Positions 34,501 through 49,000 of a stretch of DNA of 64,000 nt are shown here, in pieces. Position 1 is the first letter of the stretch, and each line of letters opens with the position of its first letter. The stretch is from Sinonovacula constricta (lineage: Eukaryota; Mollusca; Bivalvia; Cardiida; Solecurtidae). The notes beneath the pieces are model-generated. The model had not been told where the DNA came from and searched no databases. It was given only the letters and a program-made list of their open reading frames with translations. The stretch is from contig CM017565.1 of assembly GCA_007844125.1 (NCBI GenBank), forward strand, positions 11,404,450 through 11,468,449, written 5' to 3'. Position numbers and translations under genes: made by a program.

Positions 34501-37500
34501 TTATAATGGAACTTTCTGTGTTTATGTCAGTGTTTGTAATAGGACTGTCTTTGTTTTGTCAGCATTTGTAAAGAACTTTCTATATTTTTGTTAGCATTAA
34601 TTTTTTTGTAACAGCTATCATTATACTACCCAGCTCTAAGAAAAGTTCTTACAATTTTTTTGCTTATTATGATGCATGGACATGTCTAGGCATCAGAAGT
34701 GGAGCTCTTGAAGCGTTCACTTCCATCTTCAGACCATGGTTAAAAATATTGTTTTTTTTTTTTAAATCAATGTTGTTATATCACATCATGCATCATCGGC
34801 AAACCATGTATTCATGAATTAAATGAAGAAAATAGAATCATTCTGAGTTTAACATATGCTTAAGTTTGATGTAGTATGGTAATTGAAGAAAGTAGGTTAC
34901 TGAGTTCTATAACTGTTTCTTTAGCGTTTGTATAAGTTGTCTCTCTTCATTCTTAATGTATCTCCAGTATATCATGAATACAGATATTGACAAACGGATC
35001 ATGGGTATAGATATTGACAAATGGATCATGGGTATAGATATTGACAAATGGATCATGGGTATAGATATTGACAAATGGATCATGGGTATAAATATTGACA
35101 AATGGATCATTGGGATAGATATTGACAAATGGATCATGGGTATAGATATTGACAAATGGATCATGGGTATAGATATTGACAAATGGATCATGGGTATAGA
35201 TATTGACAAATGGATCATGGGTATAGATATTGACAAATGGATCATGAGTATAGATATTAATAAATCAGAAGTACAACTTGAGACATAAAATAAGAACAAA
35301 AGAAATTCTGATCATGCTTTTTATCTAAGTAGCAGGTTTGTTTATTCAATTATTATTTCATATATTTTATGTAGGACATGACAAACAACTGCATGATGTT
35401 TACATAGATTGTTGTGCAAAGATTCTACTGGATGTTTTCAACTACAGTTTGTAAATCAAATCTATTTTTTTATCAGGACAGTTCACTGAAGGAAGTAAAG
35501 AAGTAGTATGCAGAAACTTGTTCAAGAGGGATAGTAAATAACATGATGTAACACCCTTTGACTCCAGTCAAGCTTATATGTACATGATAAACTTTAGCCA
35601 TGTTTTCAAAAACATTTGAACTGGCTGAGCATAGTGAAATTTTACATATATATGTCATATTTATATTAATCTTAAATACTGCTCTGTAACATGCATGTAC
35701 ATAATTATGATAGCTTATTAAAGCCTATGTCAAAGGTACCCAATTACATCTTGGCTGTTTCTGAATGCCAACTAATTACTGTTTATCTGCATGAAATTTT
35801 GGATGAGTTTGTAATTGGGTCATTTGGGATCAAAAAGTCGGTCAAATTACAGAAAACCATTATGAACATCCTAGAGGCTATATTTATGACCCAATCTTTT
35901 TCAACTTCGACAGAACGTCTACCTGCATGAAGTCTTGGATGAGTCCATGACTGGGTCACAAGGAGGCAAAAAGTGTGTCAGTCTGTAGACCATACCATAT
36001 AATAATGCTATGAACAATGTAAATGAGTTTGTTTTTTTACCTAATCCTCACAGAACTTAATCAGAATCTTAATCTGTATGGGTATCTTGATGGGTTAATG
36101 TGTACAGAGAACCCTTACCTTTTTAAGATGCATCTTAAGACAATTGATCCCAGTATTGCCTTTATTCACATGTCTTAAAGTACCTTATAAAGCAAAATAT
36201 AGTAAGTAAAATCTCCTACGCTGTCAGTGTAAACTACAATTTTACTGTTTTATAATCCCAGTCATTTATCAGACTGCACAGACATTACACAATGGCAATA
36301 TCATGTCTTTTACATTCACAAATGCTGTAAAACATTTTCTGCTATGATTACAAATCAATTCACACAGCAGGCTTAAGTTAAGTTTTTTTATGCTGATCTA
36401 TCCAATTAGTTGATTTTATCTGTAGGTGTTGTTTTTCTTTTGTTATTATCAATTAATTTGTTACATAGACAAAATTTTCAATACAAGAATATTGGTGCAT
36501 TAGCATGTGTTTATCCAGGCAAACATCCATCACATACTCTTTCATTTTAAAGTGCTTATGTTTGTTATATTTTAGACTGGCTACTATGGTCAGCAAGTTG
36601 TTTTTGTCAGGTTTATCATCTACAAGGTACAAGAGTTTTAAGGAGTGCCAAGCAATTAGTGTTTGTATAGATTGTTGATGGCAACATCAGCAAAGTATAC
36701 ACATTTAATATATTGTATAGGTTAAATAAACACACCAATAGAAAATTAAAATGGCAAGATATTATCCAGCAAGGTCAGTAGATGCCACTTCCATGACAAC
36801 CTTATGTAAGAGGATTATTTTTTTTGTAATGGTTTTAACTATAATATTGTCCATTACACCAACAGTATGAAGACTAGAGACGGTTTTTATTCAGAAGAAA
36901 CATTTCAGCCTTTATTTATATACCTAACAACATTATTCTCCATACATATAGCATGCCTAGGGCACCTGACATTATACAACACCTAGGTACATTATCCTCT
37001 ACACATTTAGCATGGAAAGGACACCTTACATACAACACCTAGGTACATTATCCTCCACTCATATAGCTTGCCTAGGACACCTGACATTATACAACACCTA
37101 GGTACATAATCCTCTACACATTTAGCATGCCTAGGGCACCTGACATTATACAACACCTAGGTACATTATCCTCCACCCATATAGCATGCCTAGGACACCT
37201 GACATTATACAACACCTAGGTACATTATCCTCCACACATATAGCATGCCTAGGGCACCTGACATTATACAACACCTAGGTACATAATCTTCTACACATTT
37301 AGCATGCCTAGGGCACCTGACATTATACAACACCTAGGTACATTATTCTCCACTCATATAGCATGGAAAGGACACCTGACATACAACACCTAGATACATT
37401 ATCCTCCACTCATATAGCTTGCCTAGGACACCTGACATACAACACCTAGATACATTATCCTCCACCCATATAGCTTGCCTAGGGCACCTGACATTATACA

Positions 37501-40500
37501 ACACCTAGGTACATTATCCTCCACTCATATAGCATGCCTAGGGCACCTGACATTATACAACACCTAGGTACATTATCCTCCACTCATATAGCATGCCTAG
37601 GGCACCTGACATTATACAACACCTAGGTACATTATCCTCCACACACATAGCATGCCTAGGACACCTGACATACAACACCTAGATACATTATCCTCCACTC
37701 ATATAGCTTGCCTAGGACACCTGACATTATACAACACCTAGGAACATTATTCTCCACTCATATAGCTTGCCTAGGACACCTGACATTATACAACACCTAG
37801 GAACATTATTCTCCACTCATATAGCATGCCTAGGACACCTGACATACAACACCTAGGTACATTATCCTCCACTCATATAGCTTGCCTAGGACACCTGACA
37901 TTATACAACACCTAGGAACATTATTCTCCACTCATATAGCTTGCCTAGGACACCTGACATTATACAACACCTAGGTACATTATCCTCCACACATATAGCA
38001 TGCCTAGGGCACCTGACATTATACAACACCTAGATACATTATCCTCTACACATTTAGCATGCCTAGGGCACCTGACATTATATAACACCTAGATACATTA
38101 TCCTCCACACATATAGCATGCCTAGGATACCTGACATACAACACCTAGGTACATTATCCTCCACACATTTAGCATGGAAAGGACACCTGACATTATACAA
38201 CACCTAGGTACATTATTCTCCACTCATATAGCTTGCCTAGGACACCTGACATTATACTTCACCTAGGAACATTATTCTCCACTCATATAGCTTGCCTAGG
38301 GCACCTGACATTAAACAAGACCTAGGTACATTATTCTTCCTTCATGCCTTTAAGACCAGACATTATAGCACACCTATGCACATTATCTTCCTCTGATACA
38401 GTTTGTCGTGGGTAGGCCTCGGTGCCATCATTGGCAATAAGTCCCAGTGTAGTTTGTCATGGGTAGGCTTTGGTGCCATCAGTGGCAATAAGTCACAGTA
38501 CAGTTTGTCGTGGGTAGGCCTCGGTGCCATCATTGGCAATAAGTCACAGTACAGTTTGTCGTGTGTAGGCCTTGGTGCCATCAGTGGCAATAAGTCACAG
38601 TCTAGTTTGTCATGGGTAGGCCTCGGTGCCATCAGTGGCAATAAGTCACAGTACAGTCTGTCCTGGTTAAGCCTCAGGGCCATCAGCGGCAATAAGTCAC
38701 AGTACAGTTTGTAGTCGGTAGGCTTTGGTGCCATCAGCGGCAATAAGTCACAGTACAGTTTGTTGTGGGTAGGCCTTGGTGCCATCAGTGGCAATAAGTC
38801 ACAGTACAGTTTGTTGTGGGTAGGCCTTGGTGCCATCATTGGCAATAAGTCACAGTACAGTTTGTTGTGTGTAGGCCTTGGTGCCATCAGTGGCAATAAG
38901 TCAGAGTACAGTTTGTCCTGGGTAGGCCTCGGTGTGCCATCAGTGGCAATAAGTCACAGTACAGTTTGTTGTGAGTAGGCCTCATTGCCATCAGTGGCAA
39001 TAAGTCAGAGTACAGTTTGTCCTGGGTAGGCCTCGGTGTGCCATCAGTGGCAATAAGTCACAGTACAGTTTGTTGTGAGTAGGCCTCATTGCCATCAGTG
39101 GCAATAAGTCACAGTACAGTTTGTCGTGGGTAGACCTCGGTGCCATCAGTGGCAATAAGTCATAGTACAGTTTGTCGTGGGTAGGCCTCGGTGCCATCAG
39201 TGGCAATAAGTCACAGTACAGTTTGTTGTGGGTAGGCCTTGGTGCCTTAATTGGCAATAAGTCACAGTACAGTTTGTCATGGGTAGGCCTTAGTGCCATC
39301 ATTGGCAATAAGTCACAGTACAGTTTGTTGTGTATAGGCCTTGGTGCCATCAGTGGCAATAAGTCACAGTACAGTTTGTTGTGGGTAGGCCTTGGTGCCT
39401 TAATTGGCAATAAGTCACAGTACAGTTTGTTGTGGGTAGGCCTCGGTGCCATCAGTGGCAATAAGTCACAGTACAGTTTGTCATGGGTAGGCCTTAGTGC
39501 CATCATTGGCAATAAGTCACAGTACAGTTTGTTGTGTATAGGCCTTGGTGCCATCAGTGGCAATAAGTCACAGTCTAATTTGTCATGGGTAGGCCTCGGT
39601 GCCATCATTGGCAATAAGTCACAGTACAGTTTGTCGTGTATAGGCCTTGGTGCCATCAGTGGCAATAAGTCACAGTACAGTTTGTTGTGGGTAGGCCTCG
39701 GTGCCATCAGCGGCAATAAGTCACAGTACAGTTTGTCATGGGTTTGCCTCGGTGCCATCAGTGGCAATAAGTCACAGTCTAGTTTGTCATGGGTAGGCCT
39801 CGGTGCCATCAGTGGCAATAAGTCACAGTACAGTCTGTCCTGGTTAAGTCTCAGGGCCATCAGCGGCAATAAGTCACAGTACAGTTTGTTGTGTGTAGGC
39901 CTTGGTGCCATCAGTGGCAATAAGTCACAGTACAGTCTGTCCTGGTTAAGTCTCAGGGCCATCAGCGGCAATAAGTCACAGTACAGTTTGTTGTGTGTAG
40001 GCCTCGGTGCCATCAGTGGCAATAAGTCACAGTCTAGTTTGTCATGGGTAGGCCTCGGTGCCATCAGTGGCAATAAGTCACAGTACAGTCTGTCCTGGTT
40101 AAGTCTCAGGGCCATCAGCGGCAATAAGTCACAGTACAGTTTGTTGTGTGTAGGCCTTGGTGCCATCAGTGGCAATAAGTCACAGTACAGTCTGTCCTGG
40201 TTAAGTCTCAGGGCCATCAGCGGCAATAAGTCATAGTACAGTTTGTTGTGTGTAGGCCTTGGTGCCATCAGCGGCAATAAGTCACAGTACAGTTTGTTGT
40301 GTGTAGGCCTTGGTGCCATCAGTGGCAATAAGTCACAGTACAGTCTGTCCTGGTTAAGTCTCAGGGCCATCAGCGGCAATAAGTCACAGTACAGTTTGTT
40401 GTGTGTAGGCCTTGGTGCCATCAGCGGCAATAAGTCACAGTACAGTTTGTTGTGTGTAGGCCTTGGTGCCATCAGCGGCAATAAGTCACAGTACAGTTTG

Positions 40501-43500
40501 TTGTGTGTAGGCCTTGGTGCCATCAGCGGCAATAAGTCATAGTACAGTTTGTTGTGTGTAGGCCTTGGTGCCATCAGCGGCAATAAGTCACAGTACAGTT
40601 TGTTGTGTGTAGGCCTTGGTGCCATCAGCGGCAATAAGTCACAGTACAGTTTGTTGTGTGTAGGCCTTGGTGCCATCAGCGGCAATAAGTCACAGTACAG
40701 TTTGTTGTGTGTAGGCCTTGGTGCCATCAGTGGCAATAAGTCACAGTACAGTCTGTCCTGGTTAAGTCTCAGGGCCATCAGCGGCAATAAGTCACAGTAC
40801 AGTTTGTTGTGTGTAGGCCTTGGTGCCATCAGCGGCAATAAGTCACAGTACAGTTTGTTGTGTGTAGGCCTTGGTGCCATCAGCGGCAATAAGTCACAGT
40901 ACAGTTTGTTGTGTGTAGGCCTTGGTGCCATCAGCGGCAATAAGTCACAGTACAGTTTGTTGTGTGTAGGCCTTGGTGCCATCAGCGGCAATAAGTCACA
41001 GTACAGTTTGTTGTGTGTAGGCCTTGGTGCCATCAGCGGCAATAAGTCACAGTACAGTCTGTCCTGGTTAAGTCTCAGGGCCATCAGCGGCAATAAGTCA
41101 TAGTACAGTTTGTTGTGTGTAGGCCTCGGTGCCATCAGTGGCAATAAGTCACAGTACAGTTTGTTGTGGGTAGGCCTTGGTGCCATCAGCGGCAATAAGT
41201 CACAGTACAGTTTGTTGTGTGTAGGCCTTGGTGCCATCAGCGGCAATAAGTCATAGTACAGTTTGTTGTGTGTAGGCCTTGGTGCCATCAGTGGCAATAA
41301 GTCACAGTACAGTTTGTTGTCGGTAGGCCTTGGTGCCATCAGTGGCAATAAGTCACAGTACAGTTTGTTGTCGGTAGGCCTTGGTGCCATCAGTGGCAAT
41401 AAGTCATAGTACAGTTTGTTGTCGGTAGGCCTTGGTGCCATCAGCGGCAATAAGTCATAGTACAGTTTGTTGTCGGTAGGCCTTGGTGCCATCAGCGGCA
41501 ATAAGTCACAGTACAGTTTGTTGTCGGTAGGCCTTGGTGCCATCAGTGGCAATAAGTCATAGTACAGTTTGTTGTCGGTAGGCCTTGGTGCCATCAGCGG
41601 CAATAAGTCATAGTACAGTTTGTTGTCGGTAGGCCTTGGTGCCATCAGTGGCAATAAGTCACAGTACAGTTTGTTGTGTGTAGGCCTTGGTGCCATCAGT
41701 GGCAATAAGTCATAGTACAGTTTGTTGTCGGTAGGCCTTGGTGCCATCAGTGGCAATAAGTCACAGTACAGTTTGTTGTCGGTAGGCCTTGGTGCCATCA
41801 GTGGCAATAAGTCACAGTACAGTTTGTTGTCGGTAGGCCTTGGTGCCATCAGTGGCAATAAGTCACAGTACAGTTTGTTGTCGGTAGGCCTTGGTGCCAT
41901 CAGTGGCAATAAGTCATAGTACAGTTTGTTGTGTGTAGGCCTTGGTGCCATCAGCGGCAATAAGTCACAGTACAGTTTGTTGTGTGTAGGCCTTGGTGCC
42001 ATCAGTGGCAATAAGTCACAGTACAGTTTGTCATGTGTAGGCTTTGGTGCCATCAGTGGCAATAAGTCACAGTACAGTTTGTTGTCGGTAGGCCTTGGTG
42101 CCATCAGTGGCAATTAGTCACAGTACAGTTTGTTGTGTGTAGGCCTCGGTGCCATCAGTGGCAATAAGTCACAGTACAGTTTGTTGTGTATAGGCTTTGG
42201 TGCCATCAGTGGCAATTAGTCACAGTACAGTTTGTCGTGTATAGGCTTTGGTGCCATCAGTGGCAATAAGTCACAGTACAGTTTGTTGTCGGTAGGCCTT
42301 GGTGCCATCATTGGCAATAAGTCACAGTACAGTTTGTTGTGTGTAGGCCTTGGTGCCATCAGTGGCAATAAGTCACAGTACAGTTTGTTGTGTGTAGGCC
42401 TTGGTGCCATCAGTGGCAATAAGTCACAGTACAGTTTGTTGTCGGTAGGCCTTGGTGCCATCATTGGCAATAAGTCACAGTACAGTTTGTTGTCGGTAGG
42501 CCTTGGTGCCATCAGTGGCAATAAGTCATAGTACAGTTTGTTGTCGGTAGGCCTTGGTGCCATCAGTGGCAATAAGTCACAGTACAGTTTGTTGTGTGTA
42601 GGCCTCGGTGCCATCAGTGGCAATAAGTCACAGTACAGTTTGTTGTGTATAGGCTTTGGTGCCATCAGTGGCAATTAGTCACAGTACAGTTTGTCGTGTA
42701 TAGGCTTTGGTGCCATCAGTGGCAATAAGTCACAGTACAGTTTGTTGTCGGTAGGCCTTGGTGCCATCAGTGACAATTAGTCACAGTACAGTTTGTTGTG
42801 TGTAGGCCTCGGTGCCATCAGTGGCAATAAGTCACAGTACAGTTTGTTGTGTATAGGCTTTGGTGCCATCAGTGGCAATTAGTCACAGTACAGTTTGTCG
42901 TGTATAGGCTTTGGTGCCATCAGTGGCAATAAGTCACAGTACAGTTTGTTGTCGGTAGGCCTTGGTGCCATCATTGGCAATAAGTCACAGTACAGTTTGT
43001 TGTGTGTAGGCCTTGGTGCCATCAGTGGCAATAAGTCACAGTACAGTTTGTTGTGTGTAGGCCTTGGTGCCATCAGTGGCAATAAGTCACAGTACAGTTT
43101 GTTGCGGGTAGGCCTTGGTGCCATCATTGGCAATAAGTCACAATACAGTTTGTCGTGTTTAGGCCTTGGTGCCATCATTGGCAATAAGTCACAATACAGT
43201 TTGTCGTGTGTAGGCCTTGGTGCCATGATTGGCAATAAGTCACAGTACAGTTTGTTGTGTGTAGGCTCTGCCCTTGGCATTCTCAAAGCTGAGACCAGCA
43301 GCCTTTATGCCTACTGTGACACTCTCTTATATTTTTTTTCTCGGGTATTCAGGTTTTTTTTGGGACCTTCACAACCAAATTTTTTACTTCTTGTAGCCTT
43401 CCTTACAGGTGTCATGTTATCTGTACAAGTGGCCTTGTTTGATGACTTTTTGTCATGTCTTTCATGCACCAGCTGATTATTATACACAAAAAATAACTTT

Positions 43501-45985
43501 GTAAGAAATCATTGTATTGATTTATTGAAGGCCACTCCACATAAACTTTAGTCAGTGATAACTACATTTGGACCTGGTATCATGAGTTGTCCATTAAGCT
43601 GTATAAATGCTTCTATAATGAGCCTGTTAACCAATATCTGACCAGTTAGTGACTTAATGACGGGTGATGTTGCCCAGTCACCCAGTGTCTGTATAATTAG
43701 ATGTTGGGGACATCAGACTTTAGGCCTAGATTGGCACTGTTGTGCAGAAGATACTACAGATGTAGTCACCATTGTAGTGCTATATTTGTTAACAACTAAT
43801 ATCTTAGATACTGGCTAACTTATCTTATAAGTACAACTCCATGGTCCTTAGGCAAAGATTCTTAGTTTTTCACTATAAACTTAAAGCAGAGGTTGCTTGA
43901 TGTATTTGTAATGGCTTAGCAACAAAAAGTGTAAGTCCTGAACAACCAGGTTGGAGCTTAGGGGGCACCTGTGTGGTAGTGGTAGAGTTTGACAACTTGT
44001 AAAACCTCTTACTACATGTAGCCTGCTACCGTGTGGGTTTTTTGAGCCCTTTTTTGGGGTGAAGGTCTTAATGTGTGAAGGTTCACCTGCAGTTCATTTG
44101 TCTGGGGATTTCTTCCACCAAAACTGCATGGCTTTGATAGAATGATCATAATTTGTCATAAACATACATCTGTTGGAACTACACTAGATACCTTTTATTG
44201 ATCAATCTGGCTCTCGGAGGTTTAGAGCTACACTATATGTCTCAGAATGTTCAAGCAGGCTATAGGAGACTTACAGCTACACTATATTCCCCAAAGTTAT
44301 GGGTATTCCGGTATAATCCTGCATTTTCTTACCTTCACCCCTTTTCCTTGGCATATACAGACCTGATTTATGCTGAAATCTAAGTTATATATTTACTTGA
44401 TGTCTATAAGGTGTCGGCAGCCATTATTGTCACGGTGTAGTCAGGCAATGTTAAATGCAACTAGTTGAACTTTTGATAATGACACTGTTAAAGGTGTGGT
44501 TAAAAAAATCCATACTGTCAATGATTTTTGTACATGTTTCTTTATTTTATATTTTAATCCAAGTTACAGTTGTCCTACAATCCTAAAAGGAGGTTCCAGA
44601 GTGGACATTGTTATAAAACTTAAGAGGCTAATTGATACTCAGGTTTAATCATTTATCTAGATACCCTATATTTACTGATAAAAGATACCAAAGTGTTTGT
44701 AATATTAAAAAATGCTTAATTAAGATTAAATTATTAATGCATACTTTTCTTAATAATATTAATAATATCCACAAAGTTCCTAATAAAAGTCAAGCATTTC
44801 AAATTCAGTTAAAATGGACACCTAACATTATTAACAAGATGTTAAGTGCTTCTTCAAAGTATAGGTATCCATTTGAATAGATACATTAAAGTTTTGAAGT
44901 CACAGAAAAATAAATCAGCTGTAGTAGAAATATACTGCATTGCATTTTTTATTGTATAGCAGAGACTATCAGAAGTTGAAATGTTGAAGATGTAATTTTA
45001 ACCTTTTATTAATCAAGAACATCAATCATTTAAATCTTATAACTAATTTCCTCATATAAACTTGAATCAATTTCAATTAAGTTTAATGGCATATATATTA
45101 ATTACAGTGATGCACATGCAGTGGTATTTATTTCTTTATCTGTTTTTCTGGTTTTCAGAATTAAAAGTAATAAAGTTCTTATAAACACAATAGAGTAATC
45201 AATACATACATGTTGATTATGGGGAGTGGATGTAACAAAATGGTCTTTATTGACCCTTTAGAGATTCTACACAGGTATTTTTCTGCTAACATGAAAAGTC
45301 CACTAAATACCTAACAAAAACACTTTAGCACCGACGTTAACAGCAACTCAGAAAAAAAACATCAACCATTGTTGATTTCTTACGTTAAATTAAGGCCAAG
45401 ACACCACAGGGACTGAGAAACATTGAAAAGCAAATGAAGCAGTAGCGAAATGCCAGAATTATATCATGTCTCAGTTTAATGAAGACGTTATGAACTCTTA
45501 TTCTGCTTATTCTGCTTAGCTAAAAGAATCAGGCTTAGATAAACATTGTAGATCCAGATCAGCCAGCTTCCAGTGAGATATAGCTGACCATTGCCTTCAT
45601 TATTGCTGATTAGTCTTAAAGAAAATGACATTTGCATGTAGTGTTACGAAATAATTAAAGATATGAGTCTGGTTTGTTCAGAACAGGAGCAGTGTAAGGA
45701 TAAGTCCCCAGTAAGCCCCTATTGACACTCATTGAATATGGAACAAATGAAACTGACTTTCAAGCACATGTGCTAATTCATGTGTTAAATTACAGTGTCA
45801 TTTAGAGGATATTAGACATGTACTAGATACGTGATTGGATTAGAATGGGAACAACATGATATTTCCACTGGCAAGGTCTTAAAAAGAGAACATCTTGGTC
45901 CTAGAAATTAAGGTTGATAGAAAAAGTAAATGGAATTATTAGAGGTTTATAATGATTGTTATAATGATGATGTTGTTATTGTTTT

Positions 45986-46036
<51 letters not shown>

Positions 46037-49000
46037 GAAGAAGGAGGAGAAAGAGAGATGTTGCAGTTTCTACTCCTAAAGATGTTGATCCACTAACTGT
46101 ATAACAACATCTTTTTTTTTTGTTACATCGCACCAACACAATTATGGTGATATTGGAAGACCCTCAGATTTATTCAGGGGTAAAACCTCCAACGCACCAC
46201 AGGCTAGCTGTAAAACTTCCCATATGAAAGTTCTCGCCCCAACCAGGACTTGCATCCATGTGGTGAGGGGCTGAGGAGTTACAAGTCAGCAACTCTAACT
46301 GCTTGGCCACGGGAACCCCCACTGTTGCATGTATGAACATTTACAAAGAAAGATCAATGAGACAAAATAATATACTGAAACATAATGTTCGAGATACAGA
46401 ACACAGTTTTAAACTGTTAAATGTTAAGAACAAATTATCCTTTGGTATTAAGTGCTAGAACTACTTGATTCATCAACAGTTAGCTTTGCAGTCTCGAGTC
46501 AGTCAGTTCACAATATTCATCTAGAAAACCTCTGATGAAAGTCTACTGTAAGTGGTATTTAATTTTGGAGTGTTATCAATAGGGTGATAAAACTCCTGTA
46601 AAAGCAAGGGGATACAAACCTCTTATAATATTTACATAATAAAAGTAGAATGGAAGAAAGACTACAATATTCAAGGTGTATAAATACATGACACAGGACT
46701 TATTTCTATGTTTATTACATGTTTGTCGTTGGTATGTTCATCTTTCCTCAGAATACTAATGAACCATGTAACTGTAACTGAAGATACATTTTTTTATAAA
46801 GATATACATTGACATATGTATGACAACTTCTTTCAAAGAGGCAATACTGTTTGAAATACAGTCAACACTCGTTATCTCAAATTTCAAGGGACCGTAGAAA
46901 ATAGTTTGAGATATCCGAAGTTTGAGTTATCCTAATTTAAGGGTAGTTTGTGTAAATCTTAAAAATCTTACCTGCTATAACCAATCTTTTTTTTTATTCA
47001 ATAATCAGTACGTGTATTGTGGGTAGGTAGTGGAAGAATGATAAAATCACGACCTCTCCTTTTATTTACAAGTTGAGAAGGCCGTGTCAACAAGTTCTCA
47101 AAAACTGTTACAACAACAAGTACAAACTGAAACACTTTAATCAGCGTTAATTGATTAACGAAATTGTTGTTCATTAAATCAGCTAATAAAATAATAATTG
47201 ATTAACCTCTTCTCTAAATTACGTGACATCCTGATTGCCGATAATTGGCGATAAAACTCGCGCCCAAATCTTCACGGTAGGTGTGAAAATCACTATTGTT
47301 GCCGTTTTGCATCTTAAAGCAATTTGAAGTTTGAGATAGACCAATTGATTTCATAAGTTTTATACGTGTTGGGACAAAGAATTTAGTTTGATATATCCGA
47401 TAATTTGACACATCCAAATTTGAGTTAAGCAGAGTCAAACTATATAGAAACTATAGGGAAAAAACGGGACCGTAGAAAACAGTTTGACATAACCGGAAAT
47501 TTGAGATAACCGATTTTGAGATAACGAGAATTGACTGTATTTTTGTTGTGTATATAACTTTTTTCTGCGAAGTGTCTAACATAATTTTAGTCCTATTTAG
47601 GGATGCTGATGCAAGGTCAGCCAGGATAAATGTTAAAGTGCCCTACATTGGTAGAAATTATCCATCGCATCAGTATACTCTTTTAAACAAGAAACACACC
47701 ACTTAACCAGTGAAGTGTACACACACTGTAGTCCTTAATCTAACACTGCCATTGAAGGCTACCGTTTTATATGACTTCTTTTGTTATAAAACACGGCAGA
47801 GTCAATCTGCTTTAACATAGAAATATTACTTCTTTTGATATTGTATATATATACAATAACAAGAACACAAAACAGAATAGATCTGCATGAATGTAGAAAT
47901 GGAACTTTTGTTTCTACAAAATGCAGCAGAATAGAATTGCAGCTAGGAATGGATAGAGCTTCTGTTTGTACAAAATATCTTACAAACCTAAGCACCAAAC
48001 ACTTAGTTCCTTGAGAACATTTTATATTTATTTAATGATATCTTGTTTGCAGGTTATGAGAAGGAGGTGATGTCAAACTTGCCACAGTTGATGTATCTAG
48101 ACGGTCAGGATCGTCATGGCAACGAGATCTCAGACACCTCTGAGTCTAACATACCAGGTTAGTAGCAGCATTTATAGTACAAACATGTAACATAGGGTGT
48201 GACACATTATTAAAAGGATTGTACTTTTTTTAAATTTACATCATCACATTTTTAAGAAAAGATTTCTTAGGTAATGATTGCATTTAGTAAATGCCAAGAT
48301 ATAATATATATATTAAAATAATAAGATATAATAAGAGAACAGTGTCCATGTATAGAAGCAAATAGGCATCAGTAATTTTATTTTCCTGGTAACAATTTGT
48401 GTTATTGTTGGTATATAGGAAAAGCTATTGTCTAGTATTTCATTGTATTTGATTAAACGTTTTGAACATCAGTCGGGGCAATAATATACACCTCTTTCTC
48501 CATCATTCTTCTCCTTATCATCATCATCACCATTCAGCTATGGGAGGCTCCAGGTTTATTCCATACCAAAGTCATTATAGAGCCATTCCTGACACTCAAG
48601 CCAATATAAGGGTTGTCCAGAGCTTGGTTGGCCCAGTGTCAGGATAATGTGACCGGGTGTGGACTCATGCCAGGTGTAAATGGCATGCTATACACATTGA
48701 ATGCATCGCTATGCCGCAATTGTACCAAATAACTGAATTACTGTAGTGCTACAATAAACCCAACAAAGAAGCCTTTCTGTGTTTCTTCTTCATTTTTATT
48801 GTACTTCTCATATCTTTCTTTTCTTCCTTCTTTTTCTCAATTTTTATTATCATAATTGTCATCATCATCTGCAGCAGAAGCAGCATGAGAAGCAGCAGCA
48901 CTATTCTCATCGGCTTTAGCTTACTTTTCCCACTCCTGGTTATCACAGTTTTACTCCTTGTTTCCTTTAACCCTATTATCTATCCAACAATTAATTCTTC

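Noticed and set aside
38991..42113. 1040-codon minus-strand open frame
   Set aside because: It is entirely 51-bp minisatellite, open on both strands, inside an LRRCC1 intron, with no unique domain.
44632..44880. 82-codon AT-rich frame
   Set aside because: Ile/Asn/Lys composition follows base content; no motif, and it lies in an LRRCC1 intron.
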